Shown one piece after another: positions 6,713 through 13,993 of a stretch of DNA of 16,236 nt (the stretch's first letter is position 1; each line of letters opens with the position of its first letter). A program made the translations under genes and the position numbers. Source of the stretch: Patescibacteria group bacterium UBA5187 (GTDB taxonomy: Bacteria; Patescibacteriota; Minisyncoccia; Phycocordibacterales; PALSA-1337); contig DHWH01000032.1 in the NCBI GenBank assembly GCA_002413065.1, positions 22,273 through 38,508 on the forward strand. The letters are read 5' to 3'. The notes beneath the pieces are model-generated. The model was not told the DNA's origin. It saw only the letters and a program-made list of their open reading frames with translations, and did not search any database.

Positions 6713-7603
6713 CTATTCCCCGCAAATCAGACATACCACTGCACCGTCTATTTCCCATCCCCGATATGCCGCTTGCATTGCCCCTACAATTGAAAGTGCG
6801 CTGTTGGTCGAGACGGTCATGACTGCATGTTTTTCCACGAGAGCACGAGCCGCGGTGATGTCTTCATTCGAAGCGACCCAGCCATGTCCGCCCGTCTTCT
6901 CGATAAGTGGAATCAAAACTGATTTTCTTTGGGCGGTGATGTCGACGATGGCATCCGCCAAAGATTTTTCATCCGGACCATCATTCGTTTCGAAGGCATC
7001 TGCCATGGGATGACATGACGATGTTTGCACGATATGAATTTGAACAGGCTTCTTTGTTGTTGAAAAGAATTGGGCCAATGCCTGAGCCGTAGTTCCCGAA
7101 GATGTACCGATAAAGATTGCGCCGACATTTTTCAGTTCCGCTAATTCTTGCGCCAGCTCCTTGTACCCCATGAGAGCTATATCGTCAGTCGATTGTCTAA
7201 GGCTGCGTGCGCCTTCCTGGACAGCCTGGGTGACTGCCTGGAGAGGACGTTCTTTTGTGAGAATGCGGATATGTTCGTTTTCCAAGTCTTTAAGTTTTTT
7301 TAATTTAACGGCGGAGACATTGATCCCTACGAAAATATCCAAGTCCACGAGTCCGGAGATGAGAGCCTGCGGATCCTTAGTATTCAAATAGGTTACATGA
7401 AGTGCCGCCGCCAGAGCCGCATTTCCTGATGATGAGATTACGAATTTACGGTCACCTTTTTCATAGTAGTAGTCGATAAGTATGGGAATAGATCGTCCCT
7501 TATGGGAGCCATACGGATGCAGATCCTCGCGCTTGAAATAGAGGTCACCGGATAGGCCTATGACTTTGGCCAGGGCGGGATAATGTTCGATGGGCGTTAA
7601 CAT
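6713..7603 (-). CDS. Fold-type-II PLP-dependent enzyme (threonine synthase/dehydratase-like)
   Basis: The protein has 296 residues. YFKREDLHPYGSHKGRSI (22-39) carries K35 at the place of the Schiff-base lysine. SSSGNAALAAA (57-67) holds the Asn that contacts the PLP ring. GTSSGTTAQ (166-174) replaces the usual glycine-rich phosphate-binding loop, and the end is VVCLICGE. The superfamily includes threonine synthase, serine/threonine dehydratase, cysteine synthase and diaminopropionate-forming enzymes; the substrate cannot be assigned. It is shorter than threonine synthase and lacks that enzyme's N-terminal domain. TTGGCG-17-TAGACT lies 6 bases upstream of the start. The promoter is almost identical to that of the ATP-grasp gene 6 kb away. 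Confidence 0.88.
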   Translation of the reverse strand: MLTPIEHYPALAKVIGLSGDLYFKREDLHPYGSHKGRSIPILIDYYYEKGDRKFVISSSGNAALAAALHVTYLNTKDPQALISGLVDLDIFVGINVSAVKLKKLKDLENEHIRILTKERPLQAVTQAVQEGARSLRQSTDDIALMGYKELAQELAELKNVGAIFIGTSSGTTAQALAQFFSTTKKPVQIHIVQTSSCHPMADAFETNDGPDEKSLADAIVDITAQRKSVLIPLIEKTGGHGWVASNEDITAARALVEKHAVMTVSTNSALSIVGAMQAAYRGWEIDGAVVCLICGE

Positions 7604-7609
7604 AAGGTA

Positions 7610-7638
7610 AGTCTACAGTTTAAAGTGTCATTCGCCAA
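7610..7638 (-). promoter_or_regulatory. Leaderless promoter of the PLP-enzyme gene, with shared 19-bp box
   Basis: Read on the minus strand: TTGGCG (7633-7638), 17 bp and TAGACT (7610-7615), 6 bases before the ATG. The box 7609-7627 matches 13814-13832 at 18 of 19 positions, at the same distance from the start codon. TAAAGTG (7621-7627) also has its inverse CACTTTA at 7678-7684, a possible operator half-site. Confidence 0.65.
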
Positions 7639-7719
7639 CCTGTATTATGTGTAATATTGGTACAGTAGTGTTTTTGCACTTTACCCCTATTTCGGCTATC
7701 ATGTGTTCACGTTCGTAAT

Positions 7720-7725
7720 TAATCT
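7720..7725 (+). promoter_or_regulatory. -10 element of the zinc-ribbon gene
   Basis: TAATCT ends 6 bases before the ATG at 7732. No clear -35 is seen. It fits the leaderless spacing of the neighbouring genes, but alone it is weak evidence. The 128-base divergent region it shares with the PLP gene holds no other gene. Confidence 0.45.
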
Positions 7726-7731
7726 TTCAAT

Positions 7732-7914
7732 ATGGAAAATCCCAAAAACCTGACGGCAGTCTGCCCTGAATGTAAAAATACCATTGATCTTTCACGCTAC
7801 CCGAATCTTCTTGCTGGCATGGTTATTGAGTGCAACCATTGTGGCATGACGCTCTTGGTCAACGATATTAAGGATGGGGAAGTGAAGACGACGATTGTTG
7901 ATGAGGGGAAATAA
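7732..7914 (+). CDS. LysW-like zinc-ribbon protein
   Basis: This 60-residue protein has two CxxC knuckles: C11-P-E-C14 and C34-N-H-C37, with a hydrophobic strand pattern (GMVIECNHCGMTLLVND) like LysW/ArgW. LysW is the amino-group carrier in lysine and arginine biosynthesis of Thermus and many archaea. It holds the substrate on a C-terminal Glu in the motif EDWGE. Here the tail is IVDEGK, so the carrier end is not conserved; a Glu exists third... from the end region (E58) but not terminal. A carrier role is therefore doubtful, and a small structural zinc ribbon is as likely. It has a leaderless-type start and lies between divergent and convergent genes on its own. Confidence 0.8.
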   Translation: MENPKNLTAVCPECKNTIDLSRYPNLLAGMVIECNHCGMTLLVNDIKDGEVKTTIVDEGK

Positions 7915-7924
7915 GTAGAGGAAT

Positions 7925-7945
7925 AAAAAACCGCACAGTGTGCGG
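7925..7945 (-). terminator. Terminator of the mraY operon
   Basis: On the minus strand CCGCAC, loop ACT and GTGCGG (7931-7945) are followed by T6 (complement of 7925-7930). It lies 30 bases after the last gene of the minus-strand operon. On the plus strand there is no T run after the stem. Confidence 0.85.
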
Positions 7946-7974
7946 GGAAGATCGTTTGGAGTTGCAGATTCTGA

Positions 7975-8319
7975 CTATGTGGAACGTTTTAAGAGTTCCA
8001 ACAATGCCTTTGTGCCTATCCCGACGACAAAAACCTTTTTCGGATCACGGACTGAGCGCAGATCGTCTGAATGGCCGGAGAGTCGAATCTGGCGCTGCAC
8101 TTTTTCGGAAGCATCGGTAACTGCCGTAACCATAAGGTGATCCTTCTTCCTCAATTTTAACATTCGTCTCGCAAATTTTTTTGTGAGCCGAAGCAATATC
8201 GGCAAGATTTCGTTCATGGTTTTTCCTTGAATTTTTACATTCTCGGTGAAGTTTTTTCCGTTTTTACGTGCAGAGACTGATCCAAGAGAAACGTTCCAGT
8301 TTAATGTTTTCATAGGCAT
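7975..8319 (-). CDS. Hypothetical protein, last gene of the mraY operon
   Basis: I do not recognise this protein of about 114 residues. It is strongly basic in the middle (LTKKFARRMLKLRKKDHLMV) and ends with a helical KALLELLKRST. There is no membrane segment or known motif. The start is uncertain. ATG 8319 and ATG 8313 are two codons apart, and an open frame extends upstream to ATG 8394 inside the mpl-like gene. I chose 8319 because the upstream part reads as unconserved, lysine-rich sequence. A small inverted repeat (8317-8322 with 8332-8337) puts the start codon in a hairpin stem. The gene starts 46 bases after the ligase stop and is followed by a terminator, so it belongs to the cell-wall operon. 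The charge suggests nucleic-acid binding, but that is a guess. Confidence 0.6.
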   Translation of the reverse strand: MPMKTLNWNVSLGSVSARKNGKNFTENVKIQGKTMNEILPILLRLTKKFARRMLKLRKKDHLMVTAVTDASEKVQRQIRLSGHSDDLRSVRDPKKVFVVGIGTKALLELLKRST

Positions 8320-8365
8320 AGATTTTTTCTTTCTATGCTTTAGATTACTCACAAATTGAATGTAG

Positions 8366-9850
8366 TCAAGGTGCTTGCCTGATGACTTCTTCAATCATTC
8401 CCCTGAATCCATGCGATCCCAAGAAGACAATGACATCGCCTTTTTGTATGCTTGAAATGAGGTGCTCCACGAGTTGCTCATCGTTATCTGCATATTGCGT
8501 ATTCGGATGAGTCTTGGCGATAATTCCTGCGAGCACGTCTCCTTCAAGAGGTTGTTCGGCGGCAGAGTTGTCCGTACCCGTTTTATTGGAATCGGCTATC
8601 TTCAATTTTGTCAGGCGCGGGATAATTACCACGTCTGCATCTTTGAATGCGCTCGCATATTTAGCGAGTGCTTCGCGCTGTCGCCCTCCGATGTTCGGTT
8701 CAAATACGGCAACAATTTTTCCAGTGTAAATTGAGCGGATCGTTTTCAAAACCGATGCAGCTTTCTCGGGAGAGTGGGCAATGTCATCAATGACGGTCAC
8801 ACCGGATACTCCGCCATCCAGGCGCTTTTCCATGCGTCGTTTGAGTCCTTTGAATGTGCCGATCGCTTCGATGATAACTGCCGGCGCAATTCCCAATTGA
8901 TGTGCCATGGCAAAACACCCGGCGATGTTTTCAGATTGATACAGGCCTAACATTGGAGAATGAACATTCCAAGATGCACCGCTATGATTAATTGTCAGAT
9001 CCAAACCATTTTTTGTTTGAGCTGCATTATTGTATGAATAGAAGAGAGGTTCGGCTTTGGTTGATGCAGCTGAAGTGTTCGCTTGCATATTTGATGATTC
9101 TGCACTGCCATATAAAACTACATTGTCATTCATCGATGGATTAACGAGCGTCATGACTCCCGCATGATCCTTGCAAGCGACGATGAGCCCGGTCTTGGGT
9201 ACGAGCGCAAGTAATTTTTTGAAGGCATCGAAGTATTCTGCCTCGGTCGGATATAAGTCGGCATGATCCCATGAGACAGCCGTTAACATGAGATGAGTTG
9301 GTTTGTAATGAAAGAATTTTGCTCGCGGATCCGTCGGCGAACTTTTGTATTCGTCACCCTCGAAGACGCTCCACTGACTGTTCGAAAGGCGTGCCGATGA
9401 TTCATGGGAAAGGGAAACGCCGCCAAACATGTATGTCGGATCGAGGCCGGCATGATCGAGAATATGGGAGAGCAGGGCGGATGAAGATGTCTTGCCCCAT
9501 GTGCCAGTGCACACTATCGAGTGTTCTTTTACAAAAAACATTCCGATAATTTCTGGGTATGAGTACATGGGGATGCCATGTTCTTTTGCATAGAGCGTTT
9601 CCGGATTTTGGCTGCCTGAAGCCGTGCCAACCATGATTGCATCAGGCGTACCATGCTCGATCATCTTTTCAGGATGCCAGCCGGCATAGAAGGAGATGCC
9701 GTGTTTTTCCAATTCAGTTGAAACCGGAGGAAAAAATCCTTTGTCACTGCCGGTCACCTTTACTCCTTTTTTGTGAAAGGCGATAGCTACGGCGCTGGTC
9801 GCGACTCCGCAGATCCCGATGACGTGAAGGTGTTTCGGTAAATTATTCAT
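8366..9850 (-). CDS. Mpl/MurC-family Mur ligase
   Basis: The protein has 494 residues and the full Mur-ligase layout. HVIGICGVATSAVA (9-22) is the N-terminal UDP-sugar loop and resembles Mpl more than MurC. CTGTWGKTSS (114-123) is the P-loop. FEGDEYKSSPTDPRAKFFHYKP (163-184) and SWDHADLYPT (193-202) match the Mpl pattern ExDEYDxAFFDKRSKFxHY...FDHADIF. IDDIAHSPEKA and FEPN mark the C-terminal domain. Mpl reattaches recycled murein tripeptide to UDP-MurNAc; MurC adds L-Ala. With no other MurC in view it might serve either step. A stretch of about 60 residues after VNPSM is low-complexity (SSNMQANTSAASTKAEP). The ATG overlaps the upstream stop as ATGA, and TATAAT lies 6 bases upstream within the preceding gene. 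Confidence 0.88.
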   Translation of the reverse strand: MNNLPKHLHVIGICGVATSAVAIAFHKKGVKVTGSDKGFFPPVSTELEKHGISFYAGWHPEKMIEHGTPDAIMVGTASGSQNPETLYAKEHGIPMYSYPEIIGMFFVKEHSIVCTGTWGKTSSSALLSHILDHAGLDPTYMFGGVSLSHESSARLSNSQWSVFEGDEYKSSPTDPRAKFFHYKPTHLMLTAVSWDHADLYPTEAEYFDAFKKLLALVPKTGLIVACKDHAGVMTLVNPSMNDNVVLYGSAESSNMQANTSAASTKAEPLFYSYNNAAQTKNGLDLTINHSGASWNVHSPMLGLYQSENIAGCFAMAHQLGIAPAVIIEAIGTFKGLKRRMEKRLDGGVSGVTVIDDIAHSPEKAASVLKTIRSIYTGKIVAVFEPNIGGRQREALAKYASAFKDADVVIIPRLTKLKIADSNKTGTDNSAAEQPLEGDVLAGIIAKTHPNTQYADNDEQLVEHLISSIQKGDVIVFLGSHGFRGMIEEVIRQAP

Positions 9851-10542
9851 GATTTTATTATACCCGCTTCAGTGGATATGGTGGGTATTAATTCCTTTTT
9901 TGCTTTTTCCAAATCCGAAGACCAGGCCATCCCATCGAACCATTCAAGTCCGGAAAATTGCAGTTTATAGGTATCGCCGGGTCTCTGCAAAGATCCGAGA
10001 TATATGTATTTCATTCCGGATTCTTTCGCGTATTGGATAGTCTGTATCATCATGCCCAGGCCCATGTCTTTGGCAAAAGCGTGTAATTCGTAGAACGGGT
10101 AGGAGTAATGCAGGAATGAAGAAGTCGCGTAACAGATGCTGTACCCGGTGATATTGCCTTGGAGCGTTCTGCACACATAACTGAATAGGGCATTGAAGTT
10201 GCTTTTTACGGGATCCGTCAGCATTTCCTTTATTTTTTGCGCGCTCATTATTCCCGGGCCGAATTTGGTGTCGTAGAAATCTTTTGCGAGTTTGCCGATC
10301 GCGTGCGAGTAATCAGCGAAAGGTACGCTGTGCATGGACAGCATCACGCCACCAGTTTTTTTGAGGATGCGGCGATTTTCACTGCTTAATTCGAACTTGG
10401 ACAGATCAATGCGGACGGAACGCGTCTGGTGCATCGCGCCTTTATTGAGACGCGTGAACACATAGCCTTTCTCGTACATTTCGCCGACCGATTTTTCGGA
10501 GAAATCCGTGATAGTTTTTGTATCCCAATGAAGGTAAGTCAT
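9847..10542 (-). CDS. Ate1/Bpt-like aminoacyl-tRNA-protein transferase-fold (GNAT) protein
   Basis: The protein has 231 residues. RSVRIDLSKFELSSENRRILKKT (41-63) resembles the RxVRID..F..SRSQRR..KR motif of arginyl/leucyl-tRNA-protein transferases. YSYPFYELHAFAKDMGLGMMIQTIQYAKESGMKYIYLGS (146-184) and YKLQFSGLEWFDG (192-204) match the Ate C-terminal GNAT core. The N-terminal cysteine-containing domain of Ate/Bpt is missing. Its place between mraY and an Mpl-like ligase suggests work on peptidoglycan precursors, like FemX/MurM, which share the fold; this is an inference. The ATG at 10542 lies 2 bases after the mraY stop. An upstream in-frame start (10563) would overlap mraY by 19 bases and is less likely. 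A generic GNAT acetyltransferase is the alternative. Confidence 0.75.
   Translation of the reverse strand: MTYLHWDTKTITDFSEKSVGEMYEKGYVFTRLNKGAMHQTRSVRIDLSKFELSSENRRILKKTGGVMLSMHSVPFADYSHAIGKLAKDFYDTKFGPGIMSAQKIKEMLTDPVKSNFNALFSYVCRTLQGNITGYSICYATSSFLHYSYPFYELHAFAKDMGLGMMIQTIQYAKESGMKYIYLGSLQRPGDTYKLQFSGLEWFDGMAWSSDLEKAKKELIPTISTEAGIIKS
9857..9862 (-). promoter_or_regulatory. Possible internal promoter of the Mpl-like gene
   Basis: A perfect TATAAT on the minus strand ends 6 bases before the ATG at 9850, inside the last codons of the upstream gene. No -35 is clear. The gene may be read both from the operon and from a leaderless internal transcript. Confidence 0.45.
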
Positions 10543-10544
10543 GA

Positions 10545-11672
10545 TTAATGCAATGCCAGCCAAAAACCGAATACTACGAAAATAAAGTGAACAACCCAGA
10601 ATCGCATGACAGTTTTTTCTTCACCCCAGCCAATGAGTTCGAAGTGGTGATGAAGTGGGGCCATCTTGAAAACTTTGCGTCCGAATACGTATTTTGAAAT
10701 GATCTGGATCACGACGGAGAATGCTTCAACGTAGAAAATAAATCCAAGGAAAAAAAGTGCGCTGGTTTCTCCGATGGCCATTGCATTGACCGCGAGGAGT
10801 GCTCCCAATCCCAACGATCCCACGTCTCCCATCATGAATCGGGCAGGCTTGATATTGAAATATGTATACGATACAAGCGCGCCGACAGTTGTGGCATTCA
10901 AGATGGCAACTTCTCCGAATCCGTTGATCCATGACAATAGAGTCAGTGCGCTGAACGTGATGATAAGCGATCCTCCGGCCAAACCGTCCATGCCATCGGC
11001 GATGTTCACTGCATTTGCCGTGAACATCACGATGAAAATGATGATGGGAACGATCAGGATGCCGGCATTCCAGCTGTAGTCGAATGGAAGATAAATGAAA
11101 TGCCATGCAGGTCCGAGTTTTGCGTAAATCCACCACGCAGTGAGCGTACCGGCGATGAATTGCAGGATAAGTTTTTCATGCACGAAGACGCCTCTGTTCG
11201 TACGGGAACCGAACCAGACGGAAAGGCGTTTGAAAGCGGTCCATGGCAAGGTTAGCTTGAGCCAGATGCGTGTGCCGAAATCCTTGTGGACGCGGATGAG
11301 AGTAAGAATGTGTCCGAGTTTTCGAGAACGGCGTTCCGAACCGTACACATTGAGGAGGTCGTCAATGGCGCCAAGAGCTGCAGACAAAAGCATCACGCCA
11401 ACGGGAACGTATGTAAAACTGCGGGACCAGTTGAAAAAATATGATATGACGGCGACGGTTATGACCACCAGAAGACCGCCCATGACGGGAGTTGTCGCTT
11501 TGTAGACGTGTGAGCCAAGTGCCGCAAGTTCGGTTTTGGCACCTTTTACGACATTGAATCGGTACAGGAAACGCGACAACAGAGGTGCCCACAAGAACGC
11601 CAAAAGGGTACCAAACAGCGTAAAACCGAGGATATAGGCTAGATCGGCTGTGCCCTGGAGAATGGTGATCAT
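10545..11672 (-). CDS. mraY: Phospho-N-acetylmuramoyl-pentapeptide-transferase MraY
   Basis: The protein has 375 residues and about ten membrane helices. It moves phospho-MurNAc-pentapeptide from UDP to undecaprenyl phosphate, giving lipid I. Visible motifs are TPVMGGLLVV (61-70), AIDD (102-105, the DD pair), TANAVNIADGMDGLAGG (218-234), MGDVGSLGLGA (281-291) and PLHHHFELIGW (339-349). The loop after the DD pair is unusual: about 55 residues separate DDLLNVYG from HEKLILQF, against roughly a dozen in E. coli. The start ATG 11672 is chosen over ATG 11690 because an extended -10 (TGCTACTCT) lies 8 bases before it. It heads the minus-strand operon with the Ate-like gene, the Mpl-like ligase and a small unknown. 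Confidence 0.96.
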   Translation of the reverse strand: MITILQGTADLAYILGFTLFGTLLAFLWAPLLSRFLYRFNVVKGAKTELAALGSHVYKATTPVMGGLLVVITVAVISYFFNWSRSFTYVPVGVMLLSAALGAIDDLLNVYGSERRSRKLGHILTLIRVHKDFGTRIWLKLTLPWTAFKRLSVWFGSRTNRGVFVHEKLILQFIAGTLTAWWIYAKLGPAWHFIYLPFDYSWNAGILIVPIIIFIVMFTANAVNIADGMDGLAGGSLIITFSALTLLSWINGFGEVAILNATTVGALVSYTYFNIKPARFMMGDVGSLGLGALLAVNAMAIGETSALFFLGFIFYVEAFSVVIQIISKYVFGRKVFKMAPLHHHFELIGWGEEKTVMRFWVVHFIFVVFGFWLALH

Positions 11673-11680
11673 GTTCCTAC

Positions 11681-11710
11681 AGAGTAGCATGCAGGAGGTG
11701 ATTTCTTCAA
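11681..11710 (-). promoter_or_regulatory. Promoter of the mraY operon
   Basis: On the minus strand TTGAAG (11705-11710), 18 bp and TACTCT (11681-11686), preceded by TGC, form an extended -10 promoter ending 8 bases before the mraY ATG. AGGA in the short gap is a weak SD-like match. Confidence 0.65.
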
Positions 11711-11736
11711 GGAATTCCGGGAGTAATTAGAGGAGT

Positions 11737-12534
11737 TTAAAACCACCTCAACCTTCGTATTTCCGTCTTTGATTTTTGAGCTCGAATGAAAAGGTTGTTG
11801 TCTTGGCTGGTCTTGTGGTTCTCTGTCCACATAGCTTCAGTGAGGGATTTCTGCGGATCAAAAATTTCAATTTCGCCTTGGCGGATTCCACTGCCGTAGA
11901 TGCCATCCTCGGGATAGGCGATAGCATGTGAGTAATGAATTTTTGTCGGGATAAAATTCTGGTACTGAACTTGATGAATGACGAGAATGTGGTCGCGTTC
12001 ACCGGGCACTCTATTTTCTGATGAGTCCGACGCGCTGCCGGTCATAGCAATAAAATCTCCCGGTTGTATTTCATTCAAGGGAATACTGCGGCTATTCGCA
12101 TCATGTGCGAATGTTGCTACATCGCAATTTTCAACCGGACGAAGCGAACAGCGTATTTTTCCTATAAAACCGATACATTTTATGAATGTAATATGTTTGT
12201 CCAAAGAGCCTTTTCCGCGTTCTTCATTTTCAGCATTGAGAACATAATAGGCAAAGCCGGAACATTCTATGCCGAGATTATTGTCCACCAGTATTTTTTT
12301 TAATGATTCATCCGCCAAGGATTCCGTGGAAATATGATTTTTTACGGTTACGGTCTGAACTTCCTCAAAAATATCTTTCGGGCTGCCTTTGCCGATGAAT
12401 GCACGCAGTGCGGCCCGGGCGCGGATCGTTCTATTATTGAAATAGGGAATCGAACATACGGCGGCGCCTACCTTGAAATGAAGGTACTGGTCGATAACGG
12501 ATAATGATCGTTCGGAGAGGATTTTGGTATTCAT
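11737..12534 (-). CDS. NlpC/P60-like cysteine hydrolase
   Basis: The protein has 265 residues. GIECSGFAYYVL (88-99) has C91 in the (D/E)CSGF context of NlpC/P60 nucleophiles. IQPGDFIAMTG (156-166) is the usual downstream block, DHILVIHQV (181-189) carries H182, the expected general base, and HYSHA (200-204) gives a third polar site. Members cleave gamma-D-Glu-diaminopimelate bonds or other amide bonds. There is no signal peptide or membrane helix, so it seems cytoplasmic, unlike typical wall hydrolases. It begins 23 bases after the ATP-grasp gene and is probably co-transcribed with it. ATP-grasp/NlpC-P60 neighbours are known from amidoligase systems that make and cut peptide bonds. The N-terminal 80 residues are not recognised. 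Confidence 0.72.
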   Translation of the reverse strand: MNTKILSERSLSVIDQYLHFKVGAAVCSIPYFNNRTIRARAALRAFIGKGSPKDIFEEVQTVTVKNHISTESLADESLKKILVDNNLGIECSGFAYYVLNAENEERGKGSLDKHITFIKCIGFIGKIRCSLRPVENCDVATFAHDANSRSIPLNEIQPGDFIAMTGSASDSSENRVPGERDHILVIHQVQYQNFIPTKIHYSHAIAYPEDGIYGSGIRQGEIEIFDPQKSLTEAMWTENHKTSQDNNLFIRAQKSKTEIRRLRWF

Positions 12535-12557
12535 AGTAATTGAATTTAGATTCGCAA

Positions 12558-13808
12558 TTAGATTTGTGGTCTTGAACCCGCAACCATTTCCTCGATTTCT
12601 TTTCCGTGTGCATTGAATATGCCGTGCGCCTCCATTATCGCATGGGGGCTCTGAATCCTGAGAAGGTCTGAATTGTAATCGGTGTTTTGGTATGCGACGA
12701 CACGATAACCTGCTGATTCGAGCGAGTTTCTGATATCGTCGGAAACCCCATGAATATTTTTTGTTACACGCTGGACGATCTGTGCGCCATCGCTGATCTG
12801 AATGAGGTCTTCTGTTACGAAGAGGCCGAGCAAAGCTTGCAAGTGAGCCTCGAAAGTTGTTATTCCCGAGCCATTTGCGTCAGTGCCGCGTACTTCTTCC
12901 TGGAGCAAAGATTCGAAGGTTGTAGATGCTGGTTGACGTGCGTTAACTTCGATAAGATATATTTTTTTCTGTGTGTCGTCACGTATGACATCAATGCCGA
13001 ATAATCCGCGCCATCCGTCTTTTTGCAGTTTTGTACCGATCTCCTGTGCCATTTTCCAAATGAAGGCAGCTTCTGATTGATCAAGAAGGGATTGTGCCGC
13101 TCCCCAGTCATTGCCGATAGTGCTGAACTCGCCATCCGTAAAAGGCTGTATGCCTGTGATCTGGTAACTGATATTGCCTGTCAAGATTTTATCCGCTGTC
13201 ACAACCGCATTCACTGTAAATGATGGACCGCTCACATATTTCGTCACACGCGCCATCCGTTCAGGAAATTTTTCCTGCCAAGCGGAAAGTTCCTCACGGC
13301 TTCGAACGAGTGTGGTTCCGTCACCGGTGTGTCCGTGCGCCCATTGAATAATAAAAGGCTTATTTTCCCAGAGAATATTTTTTGCGGTTTGTATTGAATG
13401 AGGGGGGAGATACGTTCTGCCAAGTTCCGCCAGCCAGTCGATCTGGGATAGTTTATTTTCCACGCGTTCCGATAATGAAGATGCCGGATTGAGAAGTTTC
13501 CAGCCATTGGCAGTTGCGGCATTCTCCACGCGCAGGGTATTTTTGAAAACAAATACGGATGCTTCTGATGAAGCTTGAATTTTTGAAAGGAGAAGTTTGG
13601 TAGCGCTGTGGCCCAGGAGTTCCGTCGTGCCTAGCAATTTTCCGGCACTATTTTCGATCAGTGTTACGAAATCGGGGTATTGCTTCTTGATGCTTTGGCC
13701 ATATGGAGTGGCATTGGATACTATGATGTAGTTTTTACTCGGCAACATTCCTAGCGCCCGTTCAATTTCACGGGTTACATACACCACATTTTTATCCTGT
13801 AATATCAT
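12558..13808 (-). CDS. ATP-grasp ligase of unknown substrate
   Basis: The protein has 416 residues. The ATP-grasp core is clear: the glycine-rich loop IIQWAHGHTGDGTTLV (153-168), the strand pair ARVTKYVSGPSFTVNAVV (186-203), and GLFGIDVI (268-275) followed by YLIEVNARQPAS (284-295), whose E287-x-N289 binds Mg-ATP. Such enzymes activate a carboxylate as acyl phosphate and join it to an amine or thiol. The N-terminal 100 residues form an unassigned pre-ATP-grasp domain and the last 100 are also unassigned. The leaderless start at 13808 is fixed by TAGACT 6 bases upstream, within a box shared with the PLP-enzyme gene. The NlpC/P60-like gene follows. It could be a peptide ligase or a carbamoyl-phosphate-synthase-like enzyme. 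Confidence 0.85.
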   Translation of the reverse strand: MILQDKNVVYVTREIERALGMLPSKNYIIVSNATPYGQSIKKQYPDFVTLIENSAGKLLGTTELLGHSATKLLLSKIQASSEASVFVFKNTLRVENAATANGWKLLNPASSLSERVENKLSQIDWLAELGRTYLPPHSIQTAKNILWENKPFIIQWAHGHTGDGTTLVRSREELSAWQEKFPERMARVTKYVSGPSFTVNAVVTADKILTGNISYQITGIQPFTDGEFSTIGNDWGAAQSLLDQSEAAFIWKMAQEIGTKLQKDGWRGLFGIDVIRDDTQKKIYLIEVNARQPASTTFESLLQEEVRGTDANGSGITTFEAHLQALLGLFVTEDLIQISDGAQIVQRVTKNIHGVSDDIRNSLESAGYRVVAYQNTDYNSDLLRIQSPHAIMEAHGIFNAHGKEIEEMVAGSRPQI

Positions 13809-13814
13809 GCATCA

Positions 13815-13843
13815 AGTCTACAGTTTAGAGTGGTAAATGGGAA
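13815..13843 (-). promoter_or_regulatory. Leaderless promoter of the ATP-grasp gene, second copy of the shared box
   Basis: On the minus strand TTCCCA (13838-13843), 17 bp and TAGACT (13815-13820) end 6 bases before the ATG at 13808. Bases 13814-13832 match 7609-7627 except one position. Confidence 0.6.
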
Positions 13844-13898
13844 GCGGGGTTTGAAATATGTTGGATTGATGCAAGGGTATTGAACCATTACGGGCAGA

Positions 13899-13926
13899 TT
13901 GACAAACCTCTCATTCTGTTGATAAT
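13899..13926 (+). promoter_or_regulatory. Promoter of the 130-aa hypothetical gene
   Basis: TTGACA (13899-13904), 16 bp and GATAAT (13921-13926) are the closest match to the bacterial consensus in the window. The start would be near 13933, leaving a leader of about 60 bases before the ATG at 13994, or 28 before a GTG at 13961. Confidence 0.65.
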
Positions 13927-13993
13927 CAGTGACAGCTATACAGTAACTGCCCGGTAGTACGTGCCGTGCATAAAATCAAAACGAAAGAACTTT

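Noticed and set aside
11693..11702. Perfect extended SD AGGAGGTGAT on the plus strand, equal on the minus strand to the missing 16S tail ATCACCTCCT
   Set aside because: It lies in the spacer of the mraY promoter. There is no start codon 4-12 bases downstream on the plus strand and no rRNA nearby. A displaced anti-SD is an attractive thought, but nothing supports it.
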